This document shows, piece after piece, positions 36,781-47,245 of a stretch of 64,000 nucleotides of DNA. Position numbers and translations under genes: made by a program. Origin of the DNA: Ancylostoma caninum (Eukaryota > Nematoda > Chromadorea > Rhabditida > Ancylostomatidae). A model generated the notes under the pieces. The model made no database searches, was not told the origin of the DNA, and saw nothing but the letters and a program-made list of their open reading frames with translations. Numbering within the stretch: the first letter of the stretch is position 1; the number at the start of each line of letters is the position of its first letter. The stretch is from NCBI GenBank assembly GCA_037903475.1, contig JBAJFG010000004.1:248001-312000 (forward strand), in the 5' to 3' direction.

Positions 36781-37044
36781 CAGTGGTGGGCGCAGAAAGT
36801 GGAAAAGGAAGTGAGGAAAAACGTAAGGTCTCCGCCACTTTGGGAACCAGGATGGAAAACAAAATTAATAAAAACATCAGTTATAATAACAAATAATCAT
36901 AAAATCATCTGGAAATAATAAACAGCGATAAAATGAAAATTAGAAATAAATTTACACGAAGTATTTACTTATTTTGTAAATTTCGTAAAGCAAATTCAAA
37001 ACTTTTGTGACCCATGCTCGGGTAGCCCCCCGCGTCCGGCAGTA
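36781..37044. mobile_element. hAT-type MITE, degenerate copy
   Basis: The left end CAGTGGTGGGCGCAG and the right end CCGCGTCCGGCAGTA are diverged versions of the 15-bp family ends. Subterminal AAAGTGGAAAAGGAAGTGAGG and an AT-rich core of about 200 bp match the other copies. The flanking octamers are only partly alike. Confidence 0.7.
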
Positions 37045-40000
37045 GTGGTGTGCCCCCTCCCCAGCTCATTCAAAAATAATTGGTTGGAAAAGAAGTTGTT
37101 TGGCACTTTCGCAGGAAATCGTGTACATCGATGTGATCGGCTTCTCAATGAGATTCTATTTGTGTGGGAAGCTCAATAATTCATCAGGCAGTGCATGTGA
37201 ACTGCTACAGGTTGCAGGTGGCTTCAGGAGAAGACTGTTGGCAGAAATATAATTAGGTAAAGGCACTCGCTATGCTGCTGTTACTTATCAACAGAATGAT
37301 GTTCGATCCTACAGGAAAGAAACCTCTGTTGCTGAATTAGACGAACTATAATGGTAAAAGTGTACCGTAGCGGGATAAAGAAAAAACTTCTAAAAAGACT
37401 AAGAAAAATATTGTTCCAAAATGTTAGGGCAGAACTAGTCGAATAGTGCTGATCGTTCACTTTCTAAACCTAAAAAGAACTCTTCGATCATTTTGGGCTA
37501 ATGTGTCCAATTTTTATTCCATCCTCCTTCAATTTTTATCCCCTCCAGAAATACACGCAAATCTCCAGAAAATAAGCGAAATCTGCTCGAATTTTCCATC
37601 TGATTGTGAGAGGCGCCAGTACATGGTTCCTACATACATAGTCCCAGCCAATCTCCCAATTATTGCAACACTAGGGATTTCCCTGAAAACCACATTTCTA
37701 TGGAAGGGACATGATAAAACCAAGAGAAGATTGTTGAATACATTGAGCTTCGAAACGTTGAGGGGCAAACAATGAAACATTCGAGTCAGCTGTTCGGAAG
37801 GTTCCGAGAATTATTCAAGTCACTTCTCCCTTGAAACGACAACCAAACCTCAGCGAGAAAGGAAATGTCCTAGGAAAATGAGGTCGGAAAGTTGAGCAAA
37901 TGCAAAGGTAGCAAAAGTATGCAGAAGCAGTGACCACTCCGGGAGTGATGCGGCACTCCGCAAGTGCGGCCGAGAAAGTAATCCCCTTCCGGATGCGCAG
38001 GAGTAGATTTAATTATTCCCTAAAATATAATAGCACTAGCAACTCGCAGCATTTGTACCAAGCTAGCACCTCTCGGAAGCGCGCCTGGATACTGGATGCC
38101 TGGTGCGAATGGGTGGGAAGTGTCAGGGACTGGACAAAAAGTTAGTGAAAATGTATGACCTTTTTGCACCGTGTAAGAACTTAGAAAGCGCCCTTCTCAT
38201 CACCAATTGTCATAACAAAGAGATAAAGAGCAGAAGAGGGATTGATAATGAATGAGAAGGCGCTGGTCATATTCCAGAAACACATAGTTTTTTTTTCTTC
38301 TTAAAATGATGAGTTTGATGAATGAGGTGACTGTGGTTAGCGGCACAATCTTCGTCTCCAGTCAATCACCCAGAAAGTCTGACAGTCCGTAGAGCTAAAA
38401 GTCCGAAGGGAGCAATTTTTTCATACAGAGCACCTTCAGTTCATAAATGATGAGGCTTGTACGAACGATGAATGTTGGTGGAGAACGTTCCCAAGGGATC
38501 CCAAAAAGCTATGGAAGCTAGCGATGAGAGGGACTCCTGACCACAAGCGGCTTGTTCCCAGGAGCGAAATTCGTCCTGAAGCGTCTCCGCTCCGGAAGCA
38601 CATCGAACTTCAACCTCATCATCGTCTTTGTGAGCGATGTGGGCTGCTTTAAAATGTCGAAAGAATTAAGTGGCTTTCATACATTTGCCGCGGCGGCAGT
38701 CGCGTCGCCCATGGTTAAGCATAGGCCGGCGACGTCGCGGCGGCGGCGCCGCGCCGCGCGCGCCGGGATCAGTGTCGTCACCTGCGGAATGCTATTTCTA
38801 GGGTCTTTTCTCCCCAAGTTGCTCGAAAATCCTTAGAATCGAGTAGAAAAGCTGTAAAAAATTGCATAACAGCAGCAGAATACATAGGTTACAGCGCGCG
38901 CGGCGCGGTTGCGCGACGTCCTTCTCAACGCCGCAGATGGGCCAACGCCATTGACGTCTACTGTACTACTTCATGGAACAACCAATAACTCTGCATTTGC
39001 TTGTTTTCAACTCTTCATTTTATCATTGTTTCTTTAAATACCTATTTTGGTCTGCTGCTGTTCTCCACGATAAGTGTAGTAGTTCCGATGGGCGTTACAC
39101 TGGATATAGTACGTATCGATCGGCGGCAGCCGATAGCGAGGACGGCGCCGCCCACAATCGATACGCACCAAAACCCGTATCGCCACGGTCGCGGCGGCAA
39201 AAAACGCGATACCTCGTGAAGAGTACAGCAGCTGGCTTATCCGTTTGGAAATTGAGCCGAGTCTATGGAAACCACCAATCAGATGTGATGATGGCTGCAA
39301 ATTAGGCAAGAGTATTGTATTCAGGACAGTCGTTCGGAGAAAAGCTAGATGCGCAAACGAATACAACAGAAAACCCGTTAGCTGAGCATTCATCAGCATT
39401 TAATGGCAAAGGAAGTGAAGCTGCTCACAGCTTCATGTTGCATGCACAAGTGCACGCATACTTGCCACTGGATTCGCCTGAGTTAACCTGACTCGATGCA
39501 CGAGCCTTTTTTATCTCTTCAAGACTTGCCAATGGAGCAGCACATAAGCAACCCACCGTGCACTGCTCTAGGAAAAAGGTAGTTTTTCCGGAAGCAAAGG
39601 TGAGAAAGCCGTTGCTTGGTGTAACAAGTATTTTTTATGCTCAGTGCTCGTGACTAGGTCGGTTGTGCGTTAGGTTCTACAGGCATACTGGACTGATTTC
39701 TATGAATTCAGAAACTTTTTTGCTCATAAAACGTGAGTTTGAATCAACTCGTGTCAAACCCTAGCATACCAGGGTTAATGCGCTACCAAGTAAGACTCAT
39801 GAACATACGTTTCTGCTCAATGGGTTGAGCACGCTCTTCCAAGGAGTACACCTCTCTTGCCAAAATTGTTGAAGACGACACGTTGTCGCCGAGCTGTTTT
39901 ACAATCTGGTCAACAATTCATTTAAAAAAGTCCTGCAAGAGATCTGCTGCGCGACTACGCTATTCATACCCGACTCACACAGCTCTGCCCTGCGCAAACG

Positions 40001-42129
40001 TCATGCAACCTGAACCAGGTGGTATGAGAAGTAAGCAGGTGGTATGAGAAGTGCGTAGCCTTAACAAACTTTGACCCTCTCACAGACTCTGACACCCTCG
40101 AATGAAGCCAAATAAGCTTATTGCTCATACTATGATAGCAGTTATGACGGTCGAGTGTGAGTATAGAGTCAGATCTTGCGGAAATCTTCGTGCCGTACAT
40201 TTCTCCACATTTTCCTATCCATGCGCCACCGAAACAAACTTTTGTGGGGTCAAACATGAAAAATAGGTCGATGTGTGTGCAAGGATCGCGAAATACCCCT
40301 AGATATGTGCAGAGTTTTAACGTTTTGGATCTTTCAAATACGGAGCGACCATCCTCGGTGATGTGGATGATGTGAAGGAACCAAAGTGTTGAGCGCCATG
40401 TCGTGTCATCGCATCATTTTATGTAATTTTTATTTACTTTCACTAATTTTTATTTATTTTCATTTTCAAGCATAAAGAAGTAAACTGCAAAATGTAAGCA
40501 AGGTACGTAGACTGCGCATCCAAATGCATAGGCGGGGGAGTAGTGGCCTGGCTCGAAGATGAGCTCGAGAACGTGACAATATTCCGCGGTTTCTAATGTC
40601 ACAGAACTCAAATCTCAAATCTAACGACAAAATGTGAAAAAGTGAGAGGTGGAGTGCTGCTTCCCACAGTTGGATGGGGAGTGCTTGACATTCGTAGCTC
40701 CCGCCACGAGAATGTTAGGTGCGCATGTCACCAAACCGGCGTAAGCTGGCGCCCGCAGACACCGAAAAAGCAACAGTAACATCATCACTCGCGGCAACAT
40801 CTGCCCAGGTAGACAATTCTTGCTGTTCCACTAATTGTTGCAATTTTTTTGCAACAGATTAAGTACATGGTAAACGACATACTTCAAAAAGGTGGAAATC
40901 TCCGTGATTGATGTCTTAACGGCATGTAAACATTTTTCTAACATAAGCGTCAGATTCCTCTCCATTACGTCATACACGCGTTTGAAAATGTCCCGTGTCA
41001 ACGCTCGCATCCGGCCATAACTGCGATTTCCCCATGCTGTCCATGCAGTTTTAGATATTATTCGAGGTGCTCAACAGTTCCAGGAACTTTCAAGAACATC
41101 AATAGTGCATTGCTGGTGTCCAAGCAATGAGGCCTGTATCATCGTGGGGAGAAATGGGGCGTGACCAAGCTACTGTGATTGACGCATCCAGTCAAAGCGC
41201 AAATCAGTGATACACATTAATACCCTGAGCAGTGAAATGAAGCACCAGAGGGTGAATGGTAGAGTGGAACAGAAGTTGTCGGCTAATCAGTAGCATAATT
41301 CGGCTTATGGGAGTGCAAGACCAAAAATCGGTGAAGCAAACGAGCAGAAATATCTGGATTGGAACACGAAGAGGCAAAAGCCTAAAGTTTTGTGGGTCGG
41401 ATCGCTCATTCTAAAGTGCCTACACCGGGTTTCGTAAGAGTTTCGAGACATCTGCGCTTTTGCAAGGCGGTGTAGTCTTTCCAAAACTCTATCAACTTGA
41501 AGCAACGGTTTCATAGAACCACAGACGCAGTAACAGCGTGAGATAAGTGTGTGGTATGAAAGGAAGCCAGCGTTTCTTCCCGAGATTTACAACCTCGCCA
41601 TAGCTGATCGAATACGTTGCTTCGTCTCATTGAGCAAATGGCTTCGTGTTTGTGTCTATAACGCTTATGATAGTGGTACGTATGCCGGAAAGCGATGTTT
41701 TCTCTCGTCTATGCCAGTTGGTTATCTAGTTGGCCTGAATTCTTTTGCCTTAAATGATTCTGCAATTAACTGTAACTCCGGAAGCAAGCCAGAAAGGACT
41801 CTCCCTGTTGTTTGAATTTACAAAACATCTCTCAATGTCAGCATGAAAAAAACCCATTGCTAGGTGAAGGAAGAGCTGCAATTCTTTACAAATGCGTAAC
41901 CTTCGCATATGTATGTTTATTACATAGGCAACCCTATGTCCGTTATAGAACAAAAAATAAAAAAGAACTGTGGTGCAGAACGTGTAGAAATAATACCAGA
42001 TTAACATTTAACGACAAATACATCCGTACCATTATTAACAACAGAGTTATACGACATAAGACGTCTGAGCATCAGGATGTAAGACATTTCCAAACAGAAT
42101 TTTTGAACGCCCTGCTACCTAACGGTACC
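37045..42129. other. Spacer with no supported gene
   Basis: About 5 kb without a recognisable gene. A GC-rich foldback is listed separately. A second GC-rich foldback lies at about 39105-39175 (GTATCGATCGGCGGC with inverted GCCGCC and ATCGATACG). Confidence 0.35.
38725..38925. repeat. GC-rich foldback
   Basis: GACGTCGCGGCGG followed by GCCGCGCCGCGCGCGC (about 38731-38763) is inverted at 38895-38921 as GCGCGCGGCGCGG then GCGCGACGTC. The AT-richer loop is about 130 bp. GC content is far above the surroundings. Confidence 0.6.
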
Positions 42130-43174
42130 GAATGTTTTTTCACTAATCTTTCCAAACATGGGAAGAGTTCGATTTACGAAGAAAAAGCACCTGCAATTCA
42201 CCTTGGCTGTTTTTATGTGGTTTGTTTGCTCTACCCCTGGTAGTTGAGGGCCTCATTGTAACGAATTCCTCAGGTTTCAAACCCCAATGCCCATAAAGCA
42301 CTTTGAGGAGCAAAAGGAGATCATTAACTTTCTTTCTTATGGAGAGCTTCTCTAAGCGAAAGTTCGCATTCCTTTCAGAACCTGAAGGTATCTGATCATA
42401 ATTGAAACCCAATGCCCTAATTTCTAGTTCCCTTGTAAAGTTATTTTGAACCTTCTCTATTTCGTCTATACTCTTTTTCTTGTATGGGTTATACACTGGA
42501 GTACCGTACTCTTAGATTGGTCTAACATAGGTTTTATAGGCCTTCGCCAACACTGCTATGTTTTGAGTTGATAGTGCCCTAAAAAGATTATTAACAACCG
42601 TCGCTGCCTTATTGGAAATTACTTCACAGTGAGCATCGAAGCTGAGGTCCTTGGTAACCAAAAATCCTGGATCTGTAATTTGTTCTACACTACTTATTGG
42701 TGAGTCCCCGACTGTATAGGTACGATTGCTAAAGCGGCAGCCTAATTGGAGCATTTTAGTCTTTTCTTTGGACAAAGGTAAGTCCCATTTTTGAGACCAC
42801 TTGACGGTTAAGTCAACCATGGCTTGAAGGAAAGCCCTATCACAATCGGAATTCATCGTGCTGTAGATTTTGAGGTCGTCAGCAAATGCATTGCATCCCA
42901 CGTTATGATCATAAAGCGTTCGGTGCAGATCGTACGTATAGAATGGAGAAAGAACGCCGTCCTGTGGAACGCCGCTAGAGACAGAAAAGGTCCTACAAGT
43001 AAGAAACGATCCAAGCCATGAAATAATTCGGGGATGAATTCCAACCACACCCAGCTTCTGCAAAAGTTTCTGGTGGAGTACTTTGTCAAAGGCTCTGGAA
43101 AAGTCAAAATAAACGACGTCAGTTTCCTTCCACTCTTCCATGTCTGTTGTCCATTCATTAAAGGCAGCACTCAC
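42130..43174 (-). pseudogene. CR1-like LINE reverse transcriptase, palm to C-terminus
   Basis: The minus-strand frame starts in the fingers (AAFNEWTTDMEEW). It then has the palm A box VVYFDFSRAFDKVLH, the B box SGVPQDGVLSP and the catalytic C box AFADDLKI, followed by the thumb (WDLPLSKEKTKMLQLG). An in-frame TAA at about 42511 interrupts TYVRPI-EYGTPVYNPY, and the same frame continues with VQNNFTRELEIRALG. Near 42185 the frame shifts and a short LINE-like tail (FFVNRTLPMFGKI) follows. Both catalytic aspartates are present, but the stop, the frameshift and the 5' truncation make this a pseudogene. Clade assignment (CR1/L3-like) is by motif style. Confidence 0.88.
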
Positions 43175-44571
43175 GCTGAAAAAAGTTTCTTCGCTTCTGT
43201 GCTAGTCCTAAGGGTCCCATCAATTGGAGTGTAACTGCCAAAGGAATCACTCCAAATCTTCCAGTTACTCGAGTTATTAAACTCGTACCCATGTTCAAAT
43301 TCGCCCACCTTGCTCAACCCCGCCCCATTCTCTCTGATCGTGCGCGGCGTGGTTATCTTTGATACGCTTAGGGCATGTTGCATTTGTCCGCTGGCGTATT
43401 GTACACCAATATTACAAACATATGTTTTGTGAGGCTCGCATGCCACTTTCTTCGTATTTCTCCGAGTTTGTTCATATTTTGTACATTTTTGAAGTTGGTA
43501 TGATTTACAGGCCATATCTTCAATAAATGTATCACATCTGAATCACGCGACTCTTGTTCGTTGTGTTATTCAACTGAGCTGTCCTCTGATTACCTATTTT
43601 CGAGAGTTTCTCACTGATGTAACTGAAAAGCTTCTTTGTTCAGATCCCGAAATTCTACCTCAACACATATGGGCAGCCCGCCAAATCCTCTTTGTGACTT
43701 TTGTGGGTTTGTTAATGGCAGCTGTTTTCGAACGGAGTACTTCACTCTGCGGAGAATTCGCTGTGGTGGTGACACAGTCCATTCCTTTGTTGTTTTTTCC
43801 GTCTCTAACCTAATTTTCATATCGGTGAGTCAGTTTATACTTTTCCAAAATGGACTCCAGCACTTTGCTTTCCCCTTCAGGCATGATGTCAAAGGTTTGA
43901 AGAACATGCGACTGTTTCGCCGATATTCACCTTGACAATTATTGTCAGCGTGCTCACTGTAATGTGCATGGCGATTTCGTTTCCTGTTACTCTGCTCACA
44001 AGGTTCCACTTGGATCCTGTCCTGCTTATCGAGTATGGGGTTTTGGCTTTCATTTGGAGGATTTTTGCTTCTTTGTGGACATATTCGAAAAGTTGCAAAG
44101 GTATGTTGGATTGTTGGATTGATTGAATTCTGACGTCTTTCTTATTTATTCGAAGTCGCGGGATACATCACTCGTTCTTTCATCGTTCTTTCATCCTTTA
44201 ACCGTTTCTTAGTGGCAAGCTAAGTGTTTTTTTGTGTTTTTGAGGCTGCTTATTTTAGTTAGAATATTATCGTTGCGGCCGAGTAGAGGCCGTTCTTTTT
44301 TCTCTAATTTCTTCATGTCTCCTTTGGTGAAACGAGATGTAAACTGCACCCGCTGCTTTGCAGTGTTTGCAGCATCGTGAGAAAATGAAGGGTTTATCAC
44401 GATTTGAAAGTTTGGCTTAGAGCCAGTGCTCTGATTCAGTACAGATTTCGTTTTATGACTATTAAAATAGCCTTTTGTGGCTCCTCTTTGTCGATAACAA
44501 ATTTTTGAAAGCTAGCATTGCCCGTTGATGCCTGTGGTCTTGTAGAAATGAGCGTACCGATTTGCGCAACG
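43175..44571. other. No supported gene; possible GRASP intron sequence
   Basis: Exons encoding the first PDZ domain of GRASP would be expected upstream on the plus strand, but none could be recognised here. A minus-strand frame at 43171-43515 has no known domain. Confidence 0.35.
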
Positions 44572-44663
44572 CGTCCGCGCCTTGCTGCTGCTACAGGAGG
44601 TGGTCATTGACCACGAGGACTTAGTAGCGTCCTGCAGATTCAGGGGGCTTAGCACCAATGTCC
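44572..44663 (-). repeat. GGTGGTCAATGACCACC-type repeat next to a GRASP exon
   Basis: This is an inverted copy of the repeat at 28441-28531 (AGGTGGTCATTGACCACGAG, then GACTTAGTAGCGTCCTGCAG). It ends about 20 bp before the acceptor of the first recognised GRASP exon and so lies in that intron or replaces its upstream part. Confidence 0.7.
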
Positions 44664-44683
44664 TTTCTTTTCTGCTTTTCCAG

Positions 44684-46837
44684 GCAAATGAGGGGAAACC
44701 CTTGAAGCTCTACGTGTATAATGTCGATACTGATGTTGTAAGAGAGGTAATTGTTTTATTCGGTAGTTTTCCCACCAAACGGAGTTCTACGGAATCGTAA
44801 TTGTGAATCAAAATTGTTCCAGGTCAGCTTAACACCAAACTCGGCTTGGGGAGGTGAAGGTTGCTTGGGATGCGATATTGGCTATGGTTATCTTCATAGG
44901 GTCTCCCATACCTCCACCGGTATGCACACGCTCTAGTCTCTACGTTTTTTCTTACTCTTTCGAACATCTCCAAATAATTTTCCCATATGTCCGCTAGGTC
45001 AAAGTGTTGATTCAAATTCATCAAGTTCCTCATAATTTTTGTCCAAAAACTTCAGGTCATTGCTACTCAGCCTGCGAAGTTGCCGCAGCCAGGCAATACA
45101 GGAATCCGACAGATTGACCAGGTATTATTGGCCTAAATAATTCCTACCTTTTTCCACACTATGTAATGTTTGAAATACATGGGCTCCACTTGGTTTCTGT
45201 ATTGAAAAAGTGATTACATTCTGAACTGTACATTCAACAGTGGTGAGAAGGCTATGGTATGTTTAAAATTTCAGGTGAGCAAGCCTCCGGCGCCATCTTC
45301 CTTCCCTGATCCGAGCCAGTTTGCTGCTCCTGTCAATATTCCACCACCAAGTAGCTTCGCTCCACCACCAGCGACGTTCCCTCCTGCTCCACCACCTGCC
45401 TTCACACCACAATCCACATCGACTCCAATGGTTCAGCCTCAGCCCTCTAACGGCTCTACCGATGGACATTCTCACACTCATGATGGTCATGGTCACAGCC
45501 ACAACCATGATAGCCACAGCCATTCACACACTCCATCTCCAGCGCCAGCTCCAGCACAGGCTTCCCAGGCTCCACAGCAGAGTGTAAGTTCATGTGTTCC
45601 TTTGACCTAGGCCTTCAACTTCCATGTTAAATAGGTTTTTTTCTGTTTTCATCGGAGTTTACCATAATTGTTGCAGTACCAATCTCCTCCAATGCCGCCC
45701 CAGCCAACTTCCAATGATTATTACACACAGCAGCAACAACAACAGCAACAACATCAGCATCAACAACAGCAACAACCCCAACAATATCAGGTGGAGACAT
45801 ATTTCTGACATCTTCTTACTGACACAGAGATGTTATGTAAGCACACATTTTCTTCAGATGTACCAGCCACCAGTTACTACCATGCCACAATATTCTGCAG
45901 CACAGCAAGTCACTGGAGTTCCATCTTCAGTGCCCTATACTTCTGCAGCGTATTCGATGCCACCTGCGACGAGGTTCGCTATTCTAGAAATTCTATTTTT
46001 TGTCAATTAATTATTTCTGTGCAGGCTGATTTTCCTAACCATAATTTTATTCTTGCCGGAAATGTACGAAGGAAGTCAAACGGTCATTTTCCATGTCTTG
46101 GATAACCATACCCGGCTTCGCTCGGGCGTTTCACTAATCCGGCTTTCTCACACTGATGAGGGCAATTGCCATTGCCGATAAATCCATTGCAAATGCCCAT
46201 AATTTTGGTCATGAGCATATTCGCGAGGCTAAAGTAACCTTTCTTCATATCAACCCTTCTTCCCACCGATTCGTAACCGAAACGTCAACAAAGATAGTTC
46301 GATGACGAAAAAGTTTCCATATTCGTACTTAGGAGTTTAGCGAGTTTGATTCATCCAGTATGTATAGTGTTTTCGATCTGCGGTAGCTTGCATGTGCACC
46401 GCCCACGCTTCGTCCGTATCGTTATCATTGTCTGCGCATCATAGCCACATCATAGCCAACCTTTACCTCTACCTATCAGTGACGTGTCTGGCTTGCTAGA
46501 GATAACTAAGAAAAGGAGAGGCTAGCGGTGTGGATGCAAGCCATCCCAGATCATACCTTCTTATCAGTCCCTTTCGAGAAGCGGGAAAAGATCAGAGGAA
46601 ATCACCGATCTTGCAATAATTGTTTATGCTTTATGCTTTCTTTCTTTCTTTTTTCTTGGAACCCTCTCTACCCTACTGATGAGCCCCGGAGAGGGTTTTT
46701 TTTTGTTTACAGTGATTTGGTGTCTAGGGTTTAGGGGCGAAACACCTGTTTTTTTCCGGGTGTGTTTTTTTTCTTTCAGGAATTCGATCGTGGAGCTCGC
46801 GAATGGAGAAGAAATTGTGAGGATGGAGTGCAGATGA
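44684..46837 (+). CDS. GRASP55/65 (Golgi reassembly-stacking protein) homologue, 3' part
   Basis: GRASP proteins tether Golgi cisternae through paired N-terminal PDZ-like domains and a Pro/Ser-rich tail. Exons I infer: 44684-44746, 44823-44900, 45056-45121, 45275-45583, 45677-45790, 45858-45973, 46780-46837 (stop TGA). The first two encode the end of the second PDZ domain ([40 protein letters not shown]), the family signature. The rest is a Pro-rich tail with a His-rich stretch ([19 protein letters not shown]) and a poly-Gln run. All junctions keep frame. The donor after exon 2 (GTCTCC) is non-consensus. The start and first PDZ domain were not found upstream. Nematodes have a single GRASP gene, so this is probably the orthologue of C. 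elegans grasp-1. Confidence 0.88.
46088..46235 (-). repeat. Helitron-like 3' block inside the last coding intron of GRASP
   Basis: Read on the minus strand it contains GGATTTATCGGCAATGGCAA, then CAGTGTGAGAAAGCCGG, then GTGAAACGCCCGAGCGAAGC. This matches 35315-35391 over about 90 bp. It is only the end of the element. Confidence 0.6.
46660..46763 (+). ncRNA. Hammerhead-like motif, permuted order, copy 1
   Basis: Boxes in order: ACCCTA (46670-46675), CTGATGAG (46676-46683), CCCC (46684-46687), GGTGTC (46719-46724), TAGGGT (46725-46730), GGGG (46734-46737), CGAAA (46738-46742), CACC (46743-46746). ACCCTA pairs with TAGGGT (stem I), GCCCC with GGGGC (stem II) and CACC with GGTG (stem III), giving a GUC cleavage site after 46724. 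All hammerhead core nucleotides are present, but the CUGAUGA strand precedes the substrate strand, making the fold a pseudoknot. An outer hairpin AACCCTCTC/GAGAGGGTT encloses the first part, and ACACCTG/CGGGTGT follows the last. Activity is untested. Confidence 0.5.
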
Positions 46838-46948
46838 GCAGGTATAATTCAATTCCATACTAATCCAGCGTGTGCAAGATTCTAGAGCACACTAAACATC
46901 TTTTTCTTTGTTTTATTATCACTTTTATCACATCATTAGCACTAGAGG

Positions 46949-47047
46949 GCCCTCCCTACCCTACTGATGAGCCCCGGGGAGGGCTTTTTTTGTTACAGTG
47001 ATTTAGTGTCTAGGGTTTAGGGGCGAAACACCTCGTTTCTCAGGTGT
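46949..47047 (+). ncRNA. Hammerhead-like motif, permuted order, copy 2
   Basis: Same layout as copy 1: an identical 20-nt loop TACCCTACTGATGAGCCCCG (46957-46976), then AGTGTC-TAGGGT-TTA-GGGG-CGAAAC (47005-47029). The enclosing hairpin is GCCCTCCC/GGGAGGGC instead of ACCCTCTC/GAGAGGGT, which means two compensatory base-pair changes relative to copy 1. The 3' hairpin is ACACCT/AGGTGT. Stem III is shorter here (CAC/GTG). The block ends at TTTCTTTCAG, a 3' splice site. Confidence 0.5.
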
Positions 47048-47061
47048 GGGTTTTCTTTCAG

Positions 47062-47118
47062 GAGTTTGTGATCGTTGTACATTGTAGCCGATGTTTGTTT
47101 AATAAACATTTTTTTTTG
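47062..47118 (+). other. Probable last (non-coding) exon and poly(A) signal of GRASP
   Basis: After the TGA at 46835-46837, a donor-like CAG|GTATAA (46841) and the acceptor TTTCTTTCAG (ending 47061) define a 3'-UTR intron. The exon that follows carries AATAAA at 47101-47106, and transcripts would end shortly after. Confidence 0.5.
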
Positions 47119-47213
47119 ATTGTATTGTTCATAGCCCATGTGAAAACACCAGAATACATGTGAAGTTTTGTTGCTAAACTAAAAACAAATAGGGTGGATG
47201 AGAACATGACAAC

Positions 47214-47223
47214 GAAATTGCAG
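47214..47223 (+). promoter_or_regulatory. Candidate trans-splice acceptor of the downstream gene
   Basis: GAAATTGCAG lies about 115 bp after the GRASP poly(A) signal and 22 bp before the next gene's ATG. This spacing is that of nematode operons, where downstream genes receive a spliced leader. Inference only. Confidence 0.3.
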
Positions 47224-47245
47224 CGTGTTTGAACAGGCCGTCATC

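Noticed and set aside
41549..41700. Candidate PDZ1 exon of GRASP (KWLRVCVYNAYDS)
   Set aside because: The resemblance to the PDZ1 strand is limited to a few residues and no neighbouring exons or WGGQGLLG motif follow.
45263..45523. Minus-strand frame with Trp/Arg-rich sequence
   Set aside because: It is the antisense shadow of the Pro/His-rich GRASP exon.
46145..46200. Another hammerhead (CACTGATGAGGGCAATTGCC)
   Set aside because: The 3' box reads GATAA instead of CGAAA and the homologous block at 35.3 kb lacks CTGATGA, so this is part of the Helitron-like repeat.
46738..46770. Simple type I hammerhead using the 3' hairpin as stem III
   Set aside because: The cleavage position would be G in both copies (UG), which violates the NUH rule. 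The GGTGTC site upstream fits far better.
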